From contig JAEEVC010000031.1 in the NCBI GenBank assembly GCA_016287075.1, positions 1-33,279 of the forward strand: a stretch of 33,279 nucleotides of DNA, read 5' to 3'. The notes below the pieces were generated by a model. That model saw nothing but the letters and a program-made list of their open reading frames with translations, did no database searches and was not told the origin of the DNA. The translations under genes were made by a program, and so were the position numbers. How positions within the stretch are numbered: the stretch's first letter is position 1; each line of letters starts with the position of its first letter. Positions 5,990 through 13,658 of the stretch are shown here, in pieces. Source of the stretch: Bacteroidales bacterium (GTDB lineage Bacteria; Bacteroidota; Bacteroidia; Bacteroidales; UBA932).

Positions 5990-8941
5990 ATGACGAATCT
6001 GTGGTCGAAATATCTCCTGCCCGCCGCCCTGGCGGGGCTGGTGCTCGCGGAAACGGCGGGCTCCGGCACCCTGTACAGGCGGGAATCGCCGGACCTGCTC
6101 CGCCGCATCGACATCGCGGCCCTGCAGGTGGATACGCTGCAGCGGGATTCGACCGCGGCAGCAGCCGAAGCCCGGCCGGAAAAGGGGAAGAAGGGCCGCT
6201 CCCGGAAGAAAAAGGACGACAAGAAGGAACGTCCGGCCCCGCCTCCGCGGCCGAAGGTCGAGGACGTGTTCATCTGGGACGACGATACGGTCTTTTTCGG
6301 GCCCGGCCGCAAGGTCGATACCCTCCCGTCGATTACGGCGCGGGATACGATGAAGGTTCCGGACAGTCTCCGGAGTGTCAATCCCTTCCTGTACAAATGG
6401 TATGTCGCGACCAAGGATTCGCTGATCCACCGTGTCGTCGTGGACTCGCTCAAGGCGGCCGGCGACAGCCTGGACTGGCCGGTCATCGACTCGCTGTACC
6501 TCGCCGATTCGGCCGCCGTCGCCAAGGCGGCCTTCGACCGCTGGTACGCCAGCCTTTCCAAGGCGGAGCGGAAGCGCTACGATTACGAACAGCTGCTTCC
6601 GAAGCTGCTCAAGCAGCAGGACAGCATCCTCCACCGCAAGGACAGCATCCAGGCCGTCCGGGACAGCATCCGGGAGAATACCCCCCGTATCCTCGCAACC
6701 CGCTTCATCCCGGATTCGATGCAGTACAAGCGTTTCATCACCTGGCACCACGACCGGCATTTCAACCGCCTGGAACTCTTTGATTACGATACGACTTTCC
6801 GGTATCATTTCTATGACGAGCCCTTCAAGCGCGAGGATGTGAACGCGACCTGGCTCGGCGTCTCCGGTTCCCCGGTCCAGACCTACAACTTCCTCAAGCG
6901 GGGCCGCGTGGAGAGCGTCAGTTTCTTCGAACCCTACGAGAGCTGGACCTATACGCCGGAAACGCTCCCGATGTGGAACACGAAAACCCCGTACACGGAA
7001 CTGGAGTACTACGGCACCCTCCTGGCGCCCTCCTCCAAGGAATCCGACAACCTCCGGCTCTTCACGACCCAGAACATCCTGCCCCAGCTGAATTTCGCCC
7101 TCGAATACAAGCTGCACAGCGGCGCGGGGATCCTCCAGAACGAGGAGACGAAGAACAAGACGACCGTCATCGCCCTCAACTGGCTCGGCAAGAACTACCT
7201 GGCCCATGCCGGCATGATCCGCAACAAGGTCAGCCGCAAGGAGAACGGCGGTATCCAGGACCTCGAGGGCATCATCGACTCGCAGACCTATTTCGAGGAC
7301 AAGGGCAGCGGCAACCAGGATGTCCGTGAACTCACCCCCCTCCTGTCGAACGCGTCCAACGCCTACTCCAAGCGGACCTTCTTCTTCGACCAGTCCTACC
7401 GGCTTCCCTTCACGTTCCTGAAGGCGCGCGGGCTGAAGAAGGAGGCGGAGGATGACATGGCCTACCGGGACAGCGTGACCGCCGCCTGGCGGGCCGCCCA
7501 TCCGGTGGATACGACCGCCGTGGCGGACTCCGTGGAAGTGGAACCCGTGCCCGTGGACAGCACCGAACTGATCCAGATGGAGGAATACCTCCTCGCGCGT
7601 GCGGCCCTGCGCGATTCGGTCTATGCCTCGCTGGATTCCCTGGACTTCACCACGCTTTATTTCGGAACTTCCTCTGAATACAGCATTTACACGAAGATGT
7701 ACCGGGACAAGCTCTCTGCCTCCGACAAGGTCGGCAGCGCCTTCTTCCGGGACAATTTCTTCATCAACCCTTCGACGAGCGCCGACTCCCTGCGCATGGC
7801 GCGGCTGGACAACCGGATCTTCCTGCGGTTCCAGCCCTGGACCTCGGACTTCGTCCTCTCCAAGGTGGAAGGCGGCATCGGCGACCGCTGGCTGTCCCAC
7901 TACATGATGGGGCCGGAAACCTTCCTGACGCGTCCTTCCAATGTCAACTGGAACACGGTGTACACCTATGCGGGCGCGGAAGGATACCTGGGCCCGGCAA
8001 TTTCGTGGAACGCCCTCGGCGAGTACAACCTGTTCGGCGCGCAGCGGAACGACCTGTCCCTCACCGCCGGGACGACCATGACCTTCCATCCCTTCCGCCG
8101 GCACAAGAAGGAGCCGCTCATCGTCCGCGCCTCCTTCGGGACGACGCTCCGGCGCCCGGACTATTTCCAGCAGCAGTTCTATTCCAACCACTACCGCTGG
8201 GACCTCGGCGAGGATGTCTCCAAGGTGTCCACGACGCAGGTCCAGGGGTCCGTCGACATTCCCCGCTGGCACTTCCGCGCCTCCGCCGGCTATTCGCTCC
8301 TGGCCAACAACATCTACTATGATTCCCTGGGCGTGGCCCGGCAGAACGACACGCCGATGAGCATCCTCTCGGCGACCCTGGACAAGGAGTTCGTCATCGC
8401 CGACTTCGTCCACCTGGACCACCGGCTCCTGTTCCAGCTCACGTCCAATCCCGAAGTCGTCCCGCTTCCGCTGCTTGCGGCCCGGCTCCGGTACTATATC
8501 CAGTTCAACATCGTCCGGGCGGACGTGATGAAGATGCAGATCGGCGCGGACATCTGGGCCAACACGCCCTGGTACGCCCCGTCCTTCAACCCGGTCACGG
8601 GCACCTTCATGACCCAGAAGAACCACCTGTACACCAACGGCCCCGCCCTCGACCTGTTCGTCAACGTGCAGTGGAAACGGGCCTGCATCTTCGTCAAATG
8701 GGAGAATGGCGGACGCGGCTGGCCGATGCCGATGGGACAGCGGGACTATTTCTCCGCCCACCGGTACATCACCACCGACCGGGAAATCAAGCTCGGCATC
8801 TACTGGCCCTTCTATACCATGTCCGGCAAGCAGGGAACCCTCTCTTCGAAGGCCGGTTCCGGCATGGGCATGGGCGGCGGCGGAGGCGGCGGTCTCGGCG
8901 GCATGATGGGCGGCCTGCGCGGTGCAACGGGCGGCATGTAA
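5990..8941 (+). CDS. Putative porin, Bacteroidota-type outer-membrane beta-barrel
   Basis: A 983-residue protein. A hydrophobic N-terminus (LLPAALAGLVLAETAG) acts as signal. A Lys/Arg/Pro-rich linker follows near residues 50-75, then a helical, DS-rich region to about 230. The rest is long and rich in alternating aromatic and polar residues typical of beta-barrels, with segments such as FDYDTTFRYHFYDEPF that match the 'putative porin' family (Porin_10 type). The chain does not end on an aromatic residue, as barrel proteins usually do: after the barrel comes a Gly/Met-rich tail of about 35 residues. The start was set at 5990 because an earlier TTG lies within the promoter. The next gene starts 10 bases after the stop. 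Transport role is inferred from family. Confidence 0.85.
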   Translation: MTNLWSKYLLPAALAGLVLAETAGSGTLYRRESPDLLRRIDIAALQVDTLQRDSTAAAAEARPEKGKKGRSRKKKDDKKERPAPPPRPKVEDVFIWDDDTVFFGPGRKVDTLPSITARDTMKVPDSLRSVNPFLYKWYVATKDSLIHRVVVDSLKAAGDSLDWPVIDSLYLADSAAVAKAAFDRWYASLSKAERKRYDYEQLLPKLLKQQDSILHRKDSIQAVRDSIRENTPRILATRFIPDSMQYKRFITWHHDRHFNRLELFDYDTTFRYHFYDEPFKREDVNATWLGVSGSPVQTYNFLKRGRVESVSFFEPYESWTYTPETLPMWNTKTPYTELEYYGTLLAPSSKESDNLRLFTTQNILPQLNFALEYKLHSGAGILQNEETKNKTTVIALNWLGKNYLAHAGMIRNKVSRKENGGIQDLEGIIDSQTYFEDKGSGNQDVRELTPLLSNASNAYSKRTFFFDQSYRLPFTFLKARGLKKEAEDDMAYRDSVTAAWRAAHPVDTTAVADSVEVEPVPVDSTELIQMEEYLLARAALRDSVYASLDSLDFTTLYFGTSSEYSIYTKMYRDKLSASDKVGSAFFRDNFFINPSTSADSLRMARLDNRIFLRFQPWTSDFVLSKVEGGIGDRWLSHYMMGPETFLTRPSNVNWNTVYTYAGAEGYLGPAISWNALGEYNLFGAQRNDLSLTAGTTMTFHPFRRHKKEPLIVRASFGTTLRRPDYFQQQFYSNHYRWDLGEDVSKVSTTQVQGSVDIPRWHFRASAGYSLLANNIYYDSLGVARQNDTPMSILSATLDKEFVIADFVHLDHRLLFQLTSNPEVVPLPLLAARLRYYIQFNIVRADVMKMQIGADIWANTPWYAPSFNPVTGTFMTQKNHLYTNGPALDLFVNVQWKRACIFVKWENGGRGWPMPMGQRDYFSAHRYITTDREIKLGIYWPFYTMSGKQGTLSSKAGSGMGMGGGGGGGLGGMMGGLRGATGGM

Positions 8942-8951
8942 AGAAGATCGG

Positions 8952-9932
8952 ATGCGACGGAGTACAGTCTTACCCTGGATCCTGCTGGTTGCAGCCCTGC
9001 TGGTCATTCCGGCCAGCAGCCGTCTCTTTGTCTCCCGGAATCCGGTCGTGGAGCAGCGCGACAGCACGTTCCGCTGCCTGGTCGCGCTGGAAGGCCTGTC
9101 CCCGCGCAGCCTGGAGTCCCGGCTGAATGAATCGATCCTCCACAAATATGCCGACGACATGCATATCCCCGCCCGCATCCGCCCGGCACGGAAGGGGGAG
9201 AATGCCATCGATTCCCTCCGCGCCGGCGCCGTGGACCTGGTCGTCGCCTATGCCGCCGACAGCCTGGACGGCAACGGGCTCCTGTCCTCCCGTCCCTTCG
9301 GCGACAGCACGGTCTGGGTGATCCGGAGCCGGGCCGTCCCCGGCCGCCGGATGCAGGCCATCAACGACTGGCTGACGCGCCGGGACGCCTCCTCCTATGT
9401 CCGCCGCGTGTCCCGGGATTTCCTGAAGGGCAAGTCCGTGAGCCTGACCTCCATCAGCCCCTATGACGACGTCATCCGCCGCAACAGCGAAACGATGGGC
9501 TGGGACTGGCGCCTCGTTTCGGCCCTGATCTACCACGAATCCCGTTTCATCAATGAATCCGCCTCCGACCGGGGGGCCGTCGGGCTGATGCAGATCGTCA
9601 CCGAGCGGGTCAGCGTGGACAGCCTGCTGGATCCGGCCGTGAATGTCGAATTCGGCCTGAAATACCTGACCCGTCTCCGCCGGATGTTCGCCGAGGAGGC
9701 CGCCGATTCGACGGAAAACACGAAATTCGCCCTCGCCGCGTTCAATGCGGGGGAGGGCCGTATCCTGGACTGCATCAAGTTCGCGGAGTCGAAAGGCATC
9801 GATCCGACCTACTGGGAGAACATCGTCTCGGTCCTCCCCGAGATGCCGGGCTTCAAGGGCCGCCAGACCATCGCCTACGTCCGCGACGTGATGGAGACCT
9901 GGGAGGACTACTGCGCCGTCTATCCCCGCTGA
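8952..9932 (+). CDS. MltF-like membrane-bound lytic transglycosylase
   Basis: A 326-residue protein starting at the ATG at 8952 behind a purine-rich AAAGAAGATCGG; an earlier GTG at 8922 would lie inside the porin gene. Residues 7-25 are a signal or anchor segment. Residues about 35-165 form a shortened solute-binding-like domain, as in MltF. Residues 185-320 are the SLT domain: catalytic Glu196 in YHESRF, then GAVGLMQIV and FAALAAFNAG-type motifs (here FALAAFNAGEGR). These enzymes cleave the MurNAc-GlcNAc bond of peptidoglycan and form 1,6-anhydroMurNAc ends. Together with the MurU/AmgK-like genes further on, this suggests cell-wall turnover and reuse. It is probably co-transcribed with the porin gene. 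Confidence 0.88.
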   Translation: MRRSTVLPWILLVAALLVIPASSRLFVSRNPVVEQRDSTFRCLVALEGLSPRSLESRLNESILHKYADDMHIPARIRPARKGENAIDSLRAGAVDLVVAYAADSLDGNGLLSSRPFGDSTVWVIRSRAVPGRRMQAINDWLTRRDASSYVRRVSRDFLKGKSVSLTSISPYDDVIRRNSETMGWDWRLVSALIYHESRFINESASDRGAVGLMQIVTERVSVDSLLDPAVNVEFGLKYLTRLRRMFAEEAADSTENTKFALAAFNAGEGRILDCIKFAESKGIDPTYWENIVSVLPEMPGFKGRQTIAYVRDVMETWEDYCAVYPR

Positions 9933-9943
9933 TCCGTTAACAC

Positions 9944-10159
9944 GGGGGCGGTGTACCCCATGAAACCTGTGGCCGCCCCCATCTGGCGAGTTATTGCGGC
10001 TGAATGTGCGTTTTTAGGCCGTCATCAGACGGCCCGGCGGAGACCGTGTCCGCAGGACTTATAGGTCGGGAGCCGCGGGGGATAGTAGGGGGCAGAGCCC
10101 CCTCAAATGAGGGACGAGCAACCGGAGGTTGCGAAGGGTTTCAGGGGTACACCGCCCCC
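9944..10159. mobile_element. 216-bp MITE-like element with 23-24 bp terminal inverted repeats
   Basis: The left end (9944-9967) begins GGGGGCGGTGTACCCC then ATGAAACC. The reverse complement of the right end (10159-10137) begins with the identical 16 bases then TGAAACC, so the two differ by a single inserted base. The element fills nearly all the space between the stop codons of two convergent genes (9932 and 10166). No transposase or credible ORF lies inside, and no target-site duplication is obvious. The left repeat can also self-pair (9944-9951 with 9973-9980). Length, repeats and lack of coding capacity fit a non-autonomous transposable element; a structured RNA element is the alternative. 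Confidence 0.7.
10017..10132. other. Cluster of short perfect hairpins inside the MITE-like element
   Basis: There are four perfect stems: GGCCGTC/GACGGCC (10017-10034, loop ATCA); AGGGGGC/GCCCCCT (10087-10103, loop AGA); CCCTCA/TGAGGG (10100-10113, loop AA); and GCAACC/GGTTGC (10118-10132, loop GGA). The second and third share bases 10100-10103 and so exclude each other, like a switch. They may stabilise an RNA, block read-through between the convergent genes, or be structural parts of the mobile element. Confidence 0.55.
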
Positions 10160-10163
10160 GGGG

Positions 10164-12347
10164 CTACGATTCGGGCAGGTCGGGCAGGGTCAGGAAGCCG
10201 GCGCGGAGCCTCCGCGTGACCCCGTTTTCAAATTCCACTTCAAACGTGCTGCCATCCTTGCCGACGTCGCGGATGATGCCTTCGCCGAAGACGGGATGGG
10301 TCACGGCGGTGCCGACCTGGAAGGGGCTTTCATAGGCGGCGCGTTCGGCGGCGAAGCCGTCGTCGCCGGACGCCGCCGGAGCGTATTGCTCCTCATCCAG
10401 CACGTGGATGAGATTGCGGGTGCCGCGCCAGAGGTCTTCGGGTATATATCCTTCTGTGACAAGTGTTTCCCTTTTGATTTCCGCCAGAAAGCGGGACGGG
10501 TACTTGTTCATCTTCGTGGAGACGTTGAACCCCTCGGACTCGGTCAGGAACAGGGCCTTTTCCGCCCGGGTGATGGCCACGTACATCAGGCGGCGCTCCT
10601 CTTCCTCGCCGTTCTTCTTGTATTCGCGGATGGTCCGCATGTTCGGGAAGGTGCCTTCGGAGAGGCCGATGAGGAAGACGTACGGGAATTCGAGGCCCTT
10701 GGCCTGGTGGATGGTCATCAGCTTGACCGTGGGGGCGTCTTTCCGGTGGTCGTCGTTGGTGTAGAGGGCGATGTCCTGGAGATATCCGGCGAGGGAGACC
10801 TCGTCCTCGCTGCGGCTGCGCTCGTAGAAGCGGATGGCCGAAAGGAGTTCGTCGAGGTTCTCGAGCCGGTCTTCGTCCTGGTCCTCCCGGATGGCCTTCT
10901 TGAGGCCGGAGCCGTCCAGGAGGCGGTTCAGGAGGTCGCTGATGCTGTGTTCCAGGGCGAACTGTTTCGCGTCCTCGATGAGGGCCACGAAGTCCTCCGC
11001 CGTCTTCTTGACGTATTCGGAAAGATGCAGCTGGAGAGCGCTGTAGAGGGAGACCCGCTGCACCTCGGCATCGGCTTTGAGCCGTTCCAGGAAGGTGCGG
11101 CCGAGCTTGCGGGAGGGGACATTGAGGATGCGCTCGAAGGCGAGGTCGTCGTCCTGGTTGTTGACGAGGCGGAGGTAGCTGAGGGCGTCCTTGATCTCCC
11201 GGCGCTCGAAAAAGCGCGTGCCGCCCCAGATGGTGTATTCCAGGTGGGCGTTGAGCAGTTCCTGCTCGATGGCGCGGGACTGGTGGGTGCTACGGTAGAG
11301 GATGGCGAAGTCGTTGATTTTCGCGCCGTTTCCCATGAGCAAGCGGATCTGGGCGACGATCCATTCCATCTCCTCCTTCTCGCTCTTTCCGTGGAAATGG
11401 ATGACGGCGCGTCCCTCGGCCTTCCGCGTGAAGAGGTCCTTCGGAATGCGGTTGCGGTTGTGGGCGATGACGCTGTTGGCGACGTCGAGGATCTTCGGAG
11501 TGGAGCGGTAGTTCTCGTCGAGGATGACGGTACGGTCCGCCGCGAAACCGACGAACAGGTCCGGCCGGGCGCCGCGCCACTCGTAGATGGCCTGGTCGGG
11601 ATCGCCGACGATGAACAGGTTCCGGTGCTTCGCGCTCAGCCGCTCCACGAGGTTCCAGTCGTCGGCGTTGCAGTCCTGGGCCTCGTCCACCATGATGTAA
11701 TTCAACTGGTTCTGCCACCAGGCGCAGGCGTCGGGGAACTTGTCGAGGAGATAGACCGTCAGGTTCATCAGGTCGTCGAAGTCCAGCGCGTAGTTCTTCA
11801 TCTGCCGGCTGACATAGTTCGCCAGTTTGGAGGATTTCCGCATGCCGTCGGTGATCTGCGAACCGGGCAGCATGTAGGTTTCGATATAGCCGTTGAGCGC
11901 CTTTTCTACAGCGATTCCGTCCAGGAACTGCTTTACGGTCTTTTCGGTACGCTTGATGCCGAGTTCATCCATCGCCTGCTTGGCGAGGGCCTTGCAGTCC
12001 TCCTCGTCGAGAATGGAGAAGGATTTCGGGAAGCCCAGGCGGTAGATCTCCTTCCGGAGGAACTTGACGCAGAAGCCGTGGAGGGTGCAGACGAAGTCGT
12101 TGTAGTCGCCGCTGTGGACCATGCCGGCGATGCGCTGCCGCATTTCCGCGGCCGCCTTGTTGGTGAAGGTCAGGCAGAGGATGTTCGCCGGGTCGATGCC
12201 CAGGACATTGACGATGTAGGCATAGCGGTGGGTCAGGGCCTTGGTCTTGCCCGTCCCGGCGCCGGCGACGACGCGGATGCGCCCCTCCGTGGCGCGCACC
12301 GCCTCAGCCTGCCGGCTGTTGAGACCGTCGAAGATGGGGTCGCTCAT
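10164..12347 (-). CDS. uvrD: UvrD/PcrA family superfamily 1 DNA helicase
   Basis: A 727-residue 3'-5' helicase with all family motifs: Q motif near NSRQAEAV (10-17), Walker A AGAGTGKT (28-35, Lys34), DEAQD (221-225), GDPDQAIYEWRGA (248-260), LDENYRS (276-282), TIHQAKGLEF (545-554) and VAITRA (590-595). Residues 679-720 form a Tudor-like C-terminal domain (AVTHPVFGEGIIRDV), known in PcrA/UvrD to touch RNA polymerase. Role: DNA unwinding in nucleotide-excision and mismatch repair, and clearing of stalled polymerase. The start at 12347 was chosen because its ATG overlaps the TGA of the upstream lipoprotein gene (ATGA), implying translational coupling to an operon of surface proteins, which is unusual. 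The MITE-like element lies right after its stop. Confidence 0.95.
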   Translation of the reverse strand: MSDPIFDGLNSRQAEAVRATEGRIRVVAGAGTGKTKALTHRYAYIVNVLGIDPANILCLTFTNKAAAEMRQRIAGMVHSGDYNDFVCTLHGFCVKFLRKEIYRLGFPKSFSILDEEDCKALAKQAMDELGIKRTEKTVKQFLDGIAVEKALNGYIETYMLPGSQITDGMRKSSKLANYVSRQMKNYALDFDDLMNLTVYLLDKFPDACAWWQNQLNYIMVDEAQDCNADDWNLVERLSAKHRNLFIVGDPDQAIYEWRGARPDLFVGFAADRTVILDENYRSTPKILDVANSVIAHNRNRIPKDLFTRKAEGRAVIHFHGKSEKEEMEWIVAQIRLLMGNGAKINDFAILYRSTHQSRAIEQELLNAHLEYTIWGGTRFFERREIKDALSYLRLVNNQDDDLAFERILNVPSRKLGRTFLERLKADAEVQRVSLYSALQLHLSEYVKKTAEDFVALIEDAKQFALEHSISDLLNRLLDGSGLKKAIREDQDEDRLENLDELLSAIRFYERSRSEDEVSLAGYLQDIALYTNDDHRKDAPTVKLMTIHQAKGLEFPYVFLIGLSEGTFPNMRTIREYKKNGEEEERRLMYVAITRAEKALFLTESEGFNVSTKMNKYPSRFLAEIKRETLVTEGYIPEDLWRGTRNLIHVLDEEQYAPAASGDDGFAAERAAYESPFQVGTAVTHPVFGEGIIRDVGKDGSTFEVEFENGVTRRLRAGFLTLPDLPES

Positions 12348-13597
12348 CGGACAGGGGTGAAGACGCTGGCGAAGGAGAACATCTCGATGTCGAACTTCTT
12401 GTCGTCCCACCACATGAAGCCGAAGGGCGGCGCGTCGTAGTCACGCAGTTCTACGGCGAGGTTTCCGTCGGAGCGGAGGCGGAAGACGACGACCGCTTCG
12501 CCCATTTTCTCGGCGGTATTGTCGAAGGAGCGGTTGGCCTGCGAGAGTTTGTAGTAGGTATTCTGCTGGGTGGCAGCTTCTTTCGCCTCGGCGTACCAGC
12601 CGTTGTTGTCATCGGCCGTGCAGGTCCCGAGGACCGGGCCGTTGCTGTTCTTCGGGGCGGTGAGGGTGACCGTCGCCTTGCGGAAGAAGGCGGCGAAGTC
12701 GCCCGATGTGCCGGGCGTGAGGACCACGTTGTCCCCTTCCTTGGCGAAGGTCAGGGTGAAGCCGTCGTTGTGCTTCGGGATGATATCGGGATCATCCTCC
12801 ATCGCAAGGAACCATTCCTCGATCTGGGCGAGCTCGACGATGTGGTCGAACTGCCAGGTTCCGAGGAGTTTGTCGGGCGTCTGGATGCCCCGGACGGTCA
12901 GCAGGAGCGAGCCCGTGTCGCCGGGCAGGAAACGGCTCCCGGCCGGATCGGCGGAGACGCTGGCGGGTGCCATGCCGGAAAAGGCCGGATCCGTCAGGGA
13001 GAAGACGGCCTGTCCGCTGGCCTGCCCGGCCGCGATGCGGACGGACGAGGCGCGGACAGCCCCGGCCCCGTCGCCATGAACCACGAGCGGAATCTCCAGA
13101 TCCTCAGTGGCTTTGAAGCTCTTTCCGCTGACGGCGCCGGTGACGGTCACCGTGGCGGTATAGGATTCCAGCAGGTCTGCCGCGGGCGTTTCAAAACTGT
13201 AGATCAGTGCTTCTTCCGCGACGGGAGAGACGACCGCCTTGGCCCGGAGTCCGGTGTCGTATCCGTCCGGCGCTTCGAGGGTCAGCACGATCTGCTTCTC
13301 TTCCGACAGGGCGATGTCGGTGATTTCCAGGTAGCCGGTATCCGCTCCCGCGGCGATGGTCACGGCATCGGCGGAGACGCTGTAGTCCGTCTCCTTGACG
13401 GCCGCGCCGCCGAAATAGACGGGCACGACGAGGTCCTTTTCCACCGGCGCTTCCGTCAGGACGGCCACTTGCACGCTTCCGTGGGAATAGACTGTATAAA
13501 GGGCCGCACCGAACTGTACGGTCGGCAGCGGCTCGTCTTTCTTGCAGCCGGCGAGGGCCAGGACGCCCAGCAGCAGGAGGAGGATCGTACGTTTCAT
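12344..13597 (-). CDS. Surface lipoprotein following the SusC/SusD pair
   Basis: A 417-residue protein starting at the ATG at 13597, with a lipoprotein signal and lipobox LAGC (Cys18). Residues about 27-115 and 120-225 look like two beta-sandwich repeats of the Calx-beta kind, each with a DYSVSADAVTIAAG- or VRIAAGQASG-type strand pattern. The C-terminal part (about 240-417) starts with LLGTWQFD, reminiscent of lipocalin-like Bacteroidota domains. Its place after SusC and SusD is that of a SusE/SusF-like ligand-binding surface lipoprotein, but the ligand is unknown. A promoter at 13615-13645 lets it be expressed apart from susCD. Its TGA overlaps the ATG of the helicase gene. The upstream in-frame extension to 13996 lies inside the SusD-like gene and is rejected. 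Confidence 0.75.
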   Translation of the reverse strand: MKRTILLLLLGVLALAGCKKDEPLPTVQFGAALYTVYSHGSVQVAVLTEAPVEKDLVVPVYFGGAAVKETDYSVSADAVTIAAGADTGYLEITDIALSEEKQIVLTLEAPDGYDTGLRAKAVVSPVAEEALIYSFETPAADLLESYTATVTVTGAVSGKSFKATEDLEIPLVVHGDGAGAVRASSVRIAAGQASGQAVFSLTDPAFSGMAPASVSADPAGSRFLPGDTGSLLLTVRGIQTPDKLLGTWQFDHIVELAQIEEWFLAMEDDPDIIPKHNDGFTLTFAKEGDNVVLTPGTSGDFAAFFRKATVTLTAPKNSNGPVLGTCTADDNNGWYAEAKEAATQQNTYYKLSQANRSFDNTAEKMGEAVVVFRLRSDGNLAVELRDYDAPPFGFMWWDDKKFDIEMFSFASVFTPVR

Positions 13598-13614
13598 TTT
13601 TAGTCCGTTTGGGG

Positions 13615-13645
13615 CAAAAATACGAAAAAAATGGCGCCCGTGCAA
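13615..13645 (-). promoter_or_regulatory. Internal promoter before the third lipoprotein and helicase genes
   Basis: Minus-strand TATTTTTG at 13622-13615 is a full -7 match, with TTG at 13645-13643 upstream at a 20-base spacing. Transcription would start about ten bases before the ATG at 13597. The -33 half overlaps a small hairpin (13647-13659 region) at the end of the SusD-like gene. Confidence 0.55.
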
Positions 13646-13658
13646 CAGCCCTCCGGGC

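Noticed and set aside
5951..9208. Long minus-strand open frame opposite the porin gene
   Set aside because: Low-complexity Arg/Gly/Val/Glu-rich translation; the plus-strand porin has family features and a promoter.
10017..10132. CRISPR array
   Set aside because: The repeats are inverted, of different sequence and not regularly spaced.
10107..12440. Long plus-strand open frame opposite the helicase gene
   Set aside because: Mirror of the helicase, whose complete motif set is on the minus strand.
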